A stretch of 64,000 nucleotides of DNA, taken from Lepidurus packardi (Eukaryota; Arthropoda; Branchiopoda; Notostraca; Triopsidae). Below the pieces are notes generated by a model that was not told where the DNA came from, did no database searches, and saw nothing but the letters and a program-made list of their open reading frames with translations. Location: contig JAKZAN010000006.1 in NCBI GenBank assembly GCA_023053545.1, positions 7,947,851 to 8,011,850 on the forward strand, written 5' to 3'. This document shows, piece after piece, positions 49,719 through 59,876 of the stretch. Made by a program: the position numbers and the translations under genes. Each line of letters opens with the position of its first letter. The stretch's first letter is position 1.

Positions 49719-51650
49719 ATGCTTCGTGAGTTCCGATCGGAGAGAGACATGTATACAAATTTCATAACGTTTGTGGTAATTTTGGAAAAAATCTGTGCTT
49801 TCATTTTTCTATTGTATTTGTTCACTTATTTAGTTGAGGTACGTTACGCGACGGTCTATTATTAGCGGGTTTGCTGTTGCTCTAGCCTTTGTGTTCATTA
49901 AGCCCTCACCAGATCCGAATACGGATTTGGGGAAAACGTATCCAACATTTGCCATCTATGCACCATCAGTTACTATTCCTTTGATATTTTGTTAATAGTA
50001 AAAACTGATGTTTTCATGAATAGTTGCAAGGGCACGTCGATTACGTACTAAAAAATGTATTGACAACTTTTAATGCTGCCGGCTATGAAGAAGTTCGTGT
50101 GGATGCCGACTGGGATGTGTTATGGGCCTATGACTACCCATTTCATGGTGAAATTTTGGAAAGAACTTCAAATTTGAAGCCTCATCAAAGGGTTTAATTT
50201 GAAACGATTGCGTCTCTTAAGTGATGATTACGATTATATTTGTCTTAGGTAAATCACTTCCCAGGATTCCAATATATCTGCAACAAATACTTATTAGCCA
50301 CGTCAGGTTTACCGTATATTCCCCGGGCTTTTCGATTACCAGAGGACAAAGAAGGGTTTACTGCGTATGTAAGTAAATATGCATAAAAATTAGCTTTTAA
50401 TAAGTACTTCGGACTCCTACATTAAAGGCTACAAAAAACCCGAACGCGGAATTCGTTGTGAAGAATAACTATCATAGGAATATTAGTCTAACAAAAGTCC
50501 AGGACATAAACTTAGACCAAAATGGCTTCTTCGTGCAAAAGTTTATTGATAAGCCGTTGCTTATAGACGAGCGGAAATTCGATATGGGAGTTTTCATTCT
50601 GGTCCTCTCTATCCTGCCTCTGCGCGTTTACATATGTCCTGAACTTGTGGTTTTTCGGTAGTAAAAATAGTGAAATGTTGAATACCAAACACTTTATTTT
50701 TTATAGTTTCTGTCCAGAGCCTTACCATCCGTTTGACCCAGAAATACTTTCGAAATATGTCATCTCTAACAACTACTTGACCGCGGACACACTGCCAGCG
50801 TTCCAGCCCGTCGTCGGCAGAACCATAAAAAAGTTCGAAACTCTCATGAAATCTCAGGGCAGAGATACCCAGCAAATGTGGCATCAAATAAGTGATAGCT
50901 TGCGTATCGCTTTTTTAAAACAAGAAAAGTATATGGTCGATAAAGCTAGCATGCTTGCTAATGAACATCAGAACTTCTTTGAGCTGTTAAGAGCAGACTT
51001 CGTGATTGACGATGACTTCAATGTCAATCTTATAGAAGTTAGCCTAGTTTCAAAGATGGAACATTGAATTTAAAGAGTTATTATGTAGGTTAACATGTCC
51101 CCGTCCCTATTAGTTAATCCTTCTCTTGAGTCAAAAAGGGAAGCTGCCCTTCAGCTACTGAACAAGACCTTAACCATGGCTAGAGTATTTGTCGGCGATG
51201 ATGAATATGGGTAAGAGCTAACAGTGCGGCTTCCTTTACACAGCGTGAATCTGACTTTCCTATTTTGATTTATTTTTTAAGTAGGGAGTTGGTACCGAAC
51301 GTTTCTTGGGATGAACTTTCTGTGTTTCCAGAACTATGCTATAGTAATAAATGCACAGTGTGCAGTAAAGGCCCTCTAGCTTGTCACCTATGCCCAAACT
51401 GCATTACCGATGCTATGCTCGTCACACTGAAAAAAGCGTATTATGAGCACAGTCACAATGACCTTTTTAAACGCATAATCCCCTTCAGTTTGGTAAATCA
51501 TGGAGCAATATATATATTTATATAAATATTTTAATATAGGCGCATGACAGTGCAGGAAAAGCTGCGATGTATGGGGGTCACTTGTTGGAGAACCGCATCT
51601 TACAGGAATGGTACCGGGGCAAATGCTCCATGGATTCCAGTTGGTGCTAA
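49719..51650 (+). CDS. TTLL15: tubulin tyrosine ligase-like protein 15
   Basis: Exons 49719-49775, 49834-49968, 50024-50191, 50249-50368, 50428-50657, 50707-51037, 51089-51210, 51285-51492, 51540-51650; 493 aa. A basic N-terminus (RYVTRRS) precedes one membrane helix (GFAVALAFVFI), giving a type II membrane protein like TTLL15. The TTL ATP-grasp domain follows: WDVLWAYDYPF, HFPGFQYICNKYLLA, KNNYHRNISL, QKFIDKPLLIDERKFDMGVF, and the metal site FNVNLIEVNMSPSL. By homology it glycosylates nothing but ligates amino acids (probably glutamate) to tubulin or another substrate. The C-terminal part carries a Cys cluster (406-427: C-x4-C-x2-C-x6-C-x2-C-x2-C). Exon 8 has tandem acceptors AAGTAG; I used the TAG. 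The first exon was set by phase and is the least certain. Confidence 0.9.
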
Positions 51651-52784
51651 ACTGGCTTCAGACTTTAATCCAAAACTTAACCATACGTTTTTGAGGGTAC
51701 GTAATTTCCTATCTTGCAGCTTACTGAAATCACGTGAGCCGGTCCTGTAAGTTGCACATAAATTTTTTTCGCATTTTAGTCGAATTTAATTCTAGGCAAC
51801 TTTTATTTTACGTGCAATACATATTACACGTTTGGTCAGTAAATAAAACTAGGCCCGTTTCAATATTATTAGAAAGGGAGCGGGGTCCTTTACACCAATA
51901 TCTTCATTGCTTTCGAGCAATTGCAATAGTGGATTATCGATGAAATGGGGAAAAAAATAGAGGTCCTATAATTAACGATTCCACCAGTCGGTTCGGGCAA
52001 CGTGAAACTAAAAGGCTTTCTATGCAGTGAGATGACACGTAAGTTAACCATTATGTGTAGTCATATATTTGTTCGCATATTTAGGATTAGCGCTCTTCGT
52101 TTAGAGAACGGAAGTTTCAGAACATAAAGTAATTTGCGCACGTACAAATCATCATAGAAAATAAATCATAGGAAAGAATTTTAGCTACGTCCTGTAACTA
52201 CTTTCCTTTATAGCTGTTTAACTTTAAGCTTTAGGAGAATATAACTTGTCAGTTATTAAGATCATGCTATAATGTCCAACTTTATTAGCTTGCAAGTTGG
52301 CGTATGTGGTCATACAGCTGTAAAATTATATTTAAAACAGCCGCTCGCGAAGAAACGAGAAAGGAGGGAAAATTCGATATATTCCAAAATAACTCAGGGG
52401 CAACGCCATCTAAGATCTCGTGGTGAACTGCGGGTTGTGAAATCAACTGACAGCAGCCATTTTAAGAAGGCATTTCAGTGACTGTTGTCGTGTTTCCAAA
52501 CAGCGAGAAGAGGCCCCGCTAAATTTGCGGTGCCTTCACATATTTCGTGAATCTTAAATTACATTCATCCTCAGGGATAGGTTTTTAACCTAACGCAGCA
52601 CACCGTTGCTGTTATTTTGTCCATAAACGAAGTAAGCATGGCTCTCTAAAATGAAGACTAGCCGCATTGCAATTCATGCGACTCCTTATTGGGGAAAACC
52701 TCGAGATCTTTATTCGTTGGCAATACCAGCAGCTGGTTTTCAGCATTGTAATTTTGTGTGTGAGCAATACTGGAGGAGTTCAAG
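51651..52784. other. intergenic between TTLL15 and RNF10
   Basis: 1.1 kb with no recognisable gene. Contains the TTLL15 3' UTR and the RNF10 promoter. Open frames under 70 codons lack domain features. Confidence 0.45.
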
Positions 52785-55700
52785 ATGGACAAGTCTTTGA
52801 TAGGTGCCCCTTTACGGTCCGGATTGGTACAGGAAGCCAAACCTAAAGGAGGTTAGTGCATTCGATGGATAATGATATTATATAAGCCAGAGGCATGACT
52901 TCATTCTCTTCTACATGGCAGATACCTCTTCAAGCAATTCTCGGTATGGTCGTTTTAAAGGATCCGAATCATATCAGCTTACAGGCAAAGCAAGACCAGA
53001 AACACTTTCAAGCAATTCGAACGGAGGGGCCATCAGTGGAAGCACGTATGGGATTAAACGGGGCAACGGTAATGGACGACAGCGTAAAAACAAATTTCGG
53101 ACTGGGACAGGAACCTCTGACAAAACTGAGGACCAGGTACGGATGATAAAATCCCATTTTCCTTTTTATTTTAAGCTTTCAGTCATTCAGTCTTTTTCAT
53201 GCATCGATTCAAAGATTTTTTATGTTAACCTAAACTAAAGCGCGTTACAGTTAATTTCTCACTGAAAAAAATGACGGCATCCCAAAATACGTGGTTTAGA
53301 TTAATGAGCAATTTAACCAGTTTGGTGCAAGCCATTGACGGTTTGGATTGTAGATTTGGTATATATAAATTTCCAAGCGAGTATTTATGTTATGCACAAA
53401 CTCGACTGACGTTGCATTATTACCAACGTAATAATAATACAAACATTAATAATTAATATTAATACAAACATTAATAATAATACAAACATTAATTACAAAC
53501 GTAATTTCTATAATATCTGTATAACACCAGTAGTAGTAATTTTCGTTCCCCGTAGTCTTTCCTTCATAGCGGTCTTCTGTTGAAGAGTCTGCGTTCGAGT
53601 TGGCACTTGGATTTCGTGACTCTTTTTTTAGCACTGCGGTCGTCCTCAAAATGATCTCCCGGTCTTCTGGTTGTTAAATTGACTTGATCTTCGTGGTATC
53701 CTTGCTATAGTCGTCTTCGTTCTTCGTTCTGGGATTCTCCAACTCTACTTTGTTAATCGGGGCTTTCTCCACTGAATGAATTAATTCTACCGCGGGTGGC
53801 TGCTCTGCTCTAAAAATTTTACTTTTCTTTGCGCAATGTGCTTGTGCTTGGTACCCATGCTTAGGAATTACGATATACTGCACGACCTGGACTCGGCCGT
53901 CATGAAGTAGCATCCAAGATATACATGCCTTAATGTCCCCCCAGTGCTGTTCACGCTGTCCTGGATTCAGCTGACGTTTTGACTTACAAGAACCCATAGG
54001 TGTTTGTATATGTACGGAGGTGGTAATTTAAGCAAACGATGAGTAAAATTGCAGTGAATGGGAAGAGCTCTTTGTGACGCTTAAATGGTCCGTGAATAGC
54101 TTACTTTACTTTCTAATATGAAAATTTGGTCCGTTTTCTGAACATCAATTTTACGCGTGCACCTATTTATTTATTTGCAAAGACGGCCAACAATTAAAAT
54201 TTTGCTTTTTTTTAAAAAAAATAGATAGGCGACTTGGATTTGGTCGGTCCAGACCTGGATTCTGATTTAAGTCCGCCGTCACAATTGGGTAAAGGCGTTA
54301 GGAAGACCAATATTACGCACTGGATTAAGTTCCAATTAACGCCGAGAACCACGGCCAATAACGTGTATCGAAGGGATGCTCATGGAAGTGCAGGCAAAAG
54401 AGGAACACGTTTCTTTCCACATCGCACACCCTATTCTAAGGACCATTTTTTGCAGGCCAAGTAAATTCTGTGAAAGTTATACATTGAAAATGTTTAATTG
54501 TGTTTACTTTTGCACATTAGCTGTCAATTTATCGTGAATGCTGCAAGTGATTACACGGTTTATTTGGTGGATCCCGATTTGTTGGTCGAATGGAACTGGA
54601 TCGAGCAGATTGTAAGTTTTTCTGAATTTATTTGTGCTGCTATTAAGCAAACCCAAGATATGAGTTTCACTTGTCGAATTATTTGCTTGTGAAAATTAAG
54701 CTTGGTAAAGTAAAAACTGAACTGAGCCTTTCAAAGAGCTATTTTCCATATTTAGCTCTTGGAGTCTTATTTAGGGATATGTTTATTTGTCAGTGACCTC
54801 TTGTGGTTCGATTGTTTTCTAATTTTCTTCCATTTAATGTAGCGTTTGCAAAGTGTGGACATCCCTAGTTGTCCAATTTGCTTGCACCCACCTGTGGCTG
54901 GACGGATGACAAGATGTGGACATGTGTATTGTTGGGCATGTATGCTGCATTATTTGGCTTTGTCGGACAAAGCGTGGAGAGCGTGTCCCATTTGCGACCA
55001 AATCGTATATCCTAAAGAACTTAAAAGGTAAATTTGACCTAGGCTGACGCAAAAAATACGGTGTTGGAATGTATTTAAATTTTTTTGTAGCGTGATATCT
55101 GTGGCCCATCGTTCTTACCAAGTTGGGGACATGATAGAGATGCGTTTGATGAAAAGAGACAGGCATTCATTGTTGCCAGTGTGGGCGGGGAGCAGATCAC
55201 CTATTTCGACGCCGTTATCTCTGCCCTTATCAGTCACTACAGCCATGGAAAATGGACTCCAGTGCAAACTCATGACCGCGATGCCCCTGGATATTAAACG
55301 CGTGATTCTGGAGAAGGAGAAAGTGGAACTGGAAACGCAGCTAGAAGCAGAAAAAGATTGTCCTGAATCTATTTTCATCTTACAAGCGTTACAGCTACTG
55401 GAAAAGCGAGCAGAGAGTAATGGAGTTGTGGAAGAAGAGCAAGAAATACTTGAAGAGCCGGGAAGGGAACTTCAGACGAATGTGCTTGAAAAAGCAGAAG
55501 GTGGCGAGGACTTATCGAAAGTAAATTATATTGCCGAAGATGGATTGGGAGACTTGATTTTGGAGGACGTTATGCACGATAAGAAGCTTTCGGAGAGGTA
55601 GATCACTGGGTTTGGAAATGGGGAAAGAGTTCCCATGGCCGACCACTTGACTTGAACGGCATTTGTTTATGGCTCCTTTCTTGGTTTCCTCAACTGTAGG

Positions 55701-57153
55701 TCGCGCTATACAAGCACTTCGAGTGAGGGCTTGGAAAGTGTATTTGAAGAAGGCTTGAAGGTAGAAGATTTGGACTTCTCAACTCTCACAACGCCTGTAC
55801 AGGGCCAAGATGGGTACAAGGGAAAGGATGTCTTCTATTTCTACCAAGGTACTTTAGTATATATTTTGAAGTAATTCTGTGTGCAAATACAGAATTGTTT
55901 ATTGTTTCCCTACAGCTCATTGAATTGTTTATTGTTTCTCTACAGCTTATTGAATTGTTTATTGTTTCTCTACAGCTGGTGATGGACAGTGCATGTTTCT
56001 GCACACTTTAAACGTTCAAATGCTGGTGAAGCAATACGGCTCCCTGGAATACTGTCCCCCTGTCATCTTGGGACGAATTGTGGAAAAAGAAGCAGCATCA
56101 ATGACGGAAGAGCTCCGTCAAAGGTTGCGATATTTGGCACATCTTCCGCTTACAACCGTCTTTGAAGTTGTGGAATTAGCCTTGGATGAACCTGTCCTGA
56201 ATTGTGAAATTTTCAATTTTTTTAAAGGTACGTAGCTAAGAACCCGAGCCTTTTCTTGTGCTTTGTATTTATGAGGAAATGAAATAGCGCAGATCGTTTA
56301 ACGGAAAGGCAACGCCAACGTCAGCGGCGCCAAAGGGACGAGAAACGCCGGGACCGTTTGATTCAACAAGCGGAGGATGCCAAATGGGGCAAATTTCCCA
56401 AGCCGAATATTCGCATGGATTCACAGTATCATTTCCCACAACCTGAATTTGTTTCTAGCCCCAGGTCTGTTGCAAACGTTCCAACGAAATTCCATTTGTT
56501 GTGTGTCATACTTTACGTTCGTTGGGCTCCCTTTCATGGCCTTTTTTTTTCTCTTAAAACTCCGATTTGCAGGTCTGAAGATGCGTTTCCTGTTGAGTCG
56601 TCACCAACTCCAATTCCCATTCTGGTTGAAGCGTCTTCCCAAGCGGGGCCTTCGTTTGCACAAGTATAATAAATGGCTTATACAAGCGGAAGGTGTCATG
56701 TTCTAAGTTTTGCAGATGTTGCGCGAAGGGCAGATGAAAGCGTCTGCAACTTGGCCTTCAACTAGTTTCAACCCAGTTTTTTCGGCAACTTCTACTCGTG
56801 CGTGGGGACAAGCGGTTGGCTCTGTCACAAGGACCAGGGTAGATTCTGAGGGAGAGCCTGAGCATGAGAGTTACGTCCCAGTGCCGAACTATAGGGAAAC
56901 GTTTGGTTCAGCCCTTGCCCAAGCTTTAGATGAAGCTGCATTGAAAGGCGCTTTAAACCAAGGTAATGGGTGAAATGGTTTCTGGATTCATAGTCTGTAT
57001 TTTTAACTAACTGTTTGCAAAATTTGTTTTTCATGACTGTGAAAATCATTAGGCGCGGAAGTTAACGAGAGCGTCAAGGAGTCGGGGAATGGGAGGAAGA
57101 AAAAGAAGGCGAAGCCGAAAGTTTTGTTTGCAACTGGCATGAATTTTAAATAG
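52785..57153 (+). CDS. RNF10: RING finger protein 10, E3 ubiquitin ligase
   Basis: Exons 52785-52851, 52922-53136, 54225-54460, 54521-54611, 54843-55027, 55091-55597, 55700-55848, 55976-56227, 56293-56464, 56573-56663, 56716-56962, 57053-57153; 770 aa (human 811). The N-terminal half is Gly/Ser/Lys-rich and disordered. A C3HC4 RING spans 213-254 (ligands Cys213, Cys216, Cys228, His230, Cys233, Cys236, Cys251, Cys254). Next come the family blocks LQANCQFIVNAA, FYQAGDGQCMFLHTLNV, YGSLEYCPP and RYLAHLPLTT, and a Lys-rich end (GRKKKKAKPK). Vertebrate RNF10 ubiquitinates 40S proteins uS3/uS5 on stalled ribosomes. Intron 2 is unusually long (1.09 kb) and holds an antisense ORF; intron 7 carries a triplicated 3' splice site. 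Confidence 0.95.
53426..53505. repeat. AT-rich imperfect tandem repeat
   Basis: Three to four copies of a motif around AATACAAACATTAAT within RNF10 intron 2. Confidence 0.75.
53674..53997 (-). CDS. nested antisense ORF with RR cuticle-domain resemblance
   Basis: 107 codons, ATG to stop, on the strand opposite RNF10 and wholly inside its second intron. It starts MGSCKSKRQ and contains REQHWGDIKACIS, then LLHDGRVQVVQYIVIPKHGY. The spacing and residues (GD-K, DGR-V-V-Y, P-HGYQA) match the second half of the Rebers-Riddiford chitin-binding consensus (GD.VKGSY....PDGR...V.Y..D...GY.A). The usual KGSY is degraded to KACIS. A possible acceptor (cgtcag) precedes LNPGQREQH, so the true first exon may lie upstream and the ATG may be spurious. 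No signal peptide is visible. It may be a cuticle gene piece or a pseudogene; after the domain the tail is acidic and Lys-rich. Confidence 0.4.
   Translation of the reverse strand: MGSCKSKRQLNPGQREQHWGDIKACISWMLLHDGRVQVVQYIVIPKHGYQAQAHCAKKSKIFRAEQPPAVELIHSVEKAPINKVELENPRTKNEDDYSKDTTKIKSI
55891..55980 (+). repeat. 30-bp tandem triplication of a 3' splice site
   Basis: Three 30-nt units (55891, 55921, 55951), each GAATTGTTTATTGTTT, then CYCTACAG, then CT. Each carries a full pyrimidine tract and CAG acceptor; the last is the RNF10 exon 8 acceptor. The first two would bring in an immediate TGA codon, so only the third gives a coding exon. Confidence 0.93.
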
Positions 57154-59876
57154 ATACCAACCAAGGCTTCATCTTCTGTTTAAATTGAGTTACTTTTACG
57201 AAGTGTTGGGGCTGTTAAGATAAAATTTACGCGATGCAGTTTCCTTATCAGTCGTGTCACACGAGTATCCTAGTTCATTACTTACGTGAATGCTTTTTTT
57301 CCTTTCTTTGCTTTCATGTTAATTTGTTTTTCGATGAATACGCCTGGAGTTCTTGATTGTTATGCATTATGATTATTAAAAATGTACTGTCCTTATAGTT
57401 GTAGTTCCAAGTCTGTATGTGTGATAGGTCTTACACTAGGAATAAACTGCATACAGAATATGAACGTTCTTTTCTTGTTGCCATCTCGTAGCAATTGCTA
57501 TGATAACACGAGTCTAGATAAGGTATATATATCGAGTCTAAAGTTTTAGGTTTCGCTTGCTTGCTTGAAGGTCACATTCCAATGCAGTAAAGTATCAGAT
57601 AACATGACGTCTGCTTGAAATGGTCGATTCTCTAGTTTATATATAACCGTTGTCCACAAAGATTCAATACGAAATTTTACAGAGACTCGAAGATCAGCGC
57701 AATAAATTTATTGTCGAGCTCTAGAATCCCTCCGTGTCGCCTTTAGCACTCATACCTGGACCCTGGAGTCTTGGGTGTGCTGTCTTTCTCCCTCTCCTCT
57801 GGAACGCCGGAACTCGGCAGCTCCTAGTGTCCCAGTCTGCGAGGAAAATTCGGAGGGAAGAGACGTGAAGTCCGGTCCGAACTGACTTACAACGTTTCGC
57901 CGGGTTTGTGAAGTTTAGCTGTGTAAGTTTGTGTATACTTGGTCCCTGGACTCGGCAAAAACTTACATGCAAAATCTTTGACGGATAGCTCAGTTGTTCC
58001 GGTAAGTTAGACTTTCGTGTCTTCAAATTTATACTTTAAAAGTTCCCCATGGATATATTTTCTTGAGCTTTTATTAATTCGGCTGAGTTAGAAAGCGTGG
58101 ATCTGTTAAGTTGTTCGTAACCACGTCTTTCATGCTTGGATAGCAAAGCAGTGCAACGAGTCACCCCACGTCTGTCTATTCTTTTCTAGGCTTGTTTTTA
58201 CTAACACCTGTGCCCTTGTTTCGTATTTACCCGCACCAGATAAGATCATTTCGATTGTATTCCATGAACATTGCACAGCACAGCAGTACAACACCTGCAC
58301 TATTTGCCTACCACACAGCCCTGTTTCGTTCTCAGTACGTTCATAGCACGCCCATTCTTGTGTGGCTTTGGAGATGGTAACCCAACATTGTACCAAATGA
58401 CGTTGTACTTTTTGGGTGTATAGTTTAGCCTGCATAAATTTTTTTCCTCACTGTTCTGAAAGCGCCAAGAGGCAAAAAGCACGTTTGCCGCCTTACTGGT
58501 TTGCTTCTGTCAGCGTGACGTCTAACTCATTAGCTCATCTGTATACGTGGCGACGAAGTCCTAGCGAATTCGTGACGGCAGTTTATCAACAGTTCTAGCC
58601 TGTTTTGTTAAAAACGTAATTGTCTTAAAGTCTGATAGTGTTCGTGAATTCGTGATGGAGCAATCGGGAACAGTTAACTGGCGTGATTCACTAGTCAAAT
58701 GGTATTATTGACCTTTATATTGGTTCAAAAAAAGATTAGCAATACATATTGTTATGTGTGTCGGTTAGATAAGCATCGACGAAGTCGCTCATTCTACAGT
58801 GCTGCCGAATATTCACAAAATAAGGAGAGACTGGGGACGAAACATTGTATTTGCTTTTAAGAAAAAGGGTGGTAAAGTATAGTGCAGCGTATTGGGTAAA
58901 GGATTTTTTTTTCTTGCTTTGTTTTTGGCGTTATGCTGTTGTCGCGTCCGCATCTGCTTCGCGGGGCAGAAACCGTTATGTCGAACAGAATCTCACACCA
59001 GGTGCCCATCATGTTTGCAGGTATAAAAGCGAACCGAGACTCTGGGCCATAATCGACACGATCAGAGATTTCTTTTCTCGTTGCTGTACGAGTCACTTTC
59101 TTGAGCGTTATAGCCCAGCCTTTCATTATGTCGAGATGCTGAGACCTAAGTTTTCCTACAATATAATAACCTAAACATTAAAAACAAAAAGAGAGAGAAA
59201 AGAACAAGAGCATGCAAGAACGTTTATGGCGTTCCGTTTACTAAGTAAATTCCAGTGTGGTTTGTGTTTCGAGTTTGTCGAAGGAAATTACAACGAGTCT
59301 TTTGTGAACTGTGACTTCCGGTTCCGACCCCAAACCTCTTTCTCGCGTATGTAAATTGAGACGGGCGTTCCGGCAGTGGTGTAGGATTTCGTATGCAAGG
59401 ATTGAGAGAACGGGGGGGGGGGGGGGGGGGGGGGGGGGGACCGATTGCGTCAAGTTTTTCCTATGATTGTTTGTCTAACACCTATTTAGCATTTCTAACT
59501 CTAATCTTATTTGGCTTTTCACTGCAGACTCTTGCGAGTAATCAGCAGCAGAATTATCGCTTAGAGCAGAGCCACGCATTAAAACTGAAGCCTTATCTGA
59601 AAAGTTATCATTCTCGCTACGCCAAGTTCTCTCAATAGATAGGGGGAAGAACCACGGGGCATCACAGGAGTCTCGTAATATAGGCGATAATTTTATGGTG
59701 TATTCATTTGTGTTATAGCGCTTAATGTTGGCTAAAGAACCATTAGCTCAAGTCAAACCTTTGTTTTTAGTCTGTGGGTGCGCGTGAGTTATATTCCTCA
59801 ATAGGTACGAGCTTATTAGTGACCTCTTAATGTCTTTTTCAGGCTTCATGAACTAAGCACTCTGTGACTATAAAAC
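57154..59876. other. 2.7 kb intergenic region
   Basis: RNF10 3' UTR and upstream region of the myosin gene. No gene recognised; open frames stay below 110 codons with no domain signals. Contains a 28-nt G run. Confidence 0.45.
59412..59439 (+). repeat. poly(G) tract of 28 bases
   Basis: An uninterrupted run of 28 G, about 440 bp upstream of the myosin start codon. Such a tract can form G-quadruplexes and is prone to length errors in sequencing and replication, so the exact length is uncertain. Confidence 0.9.
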
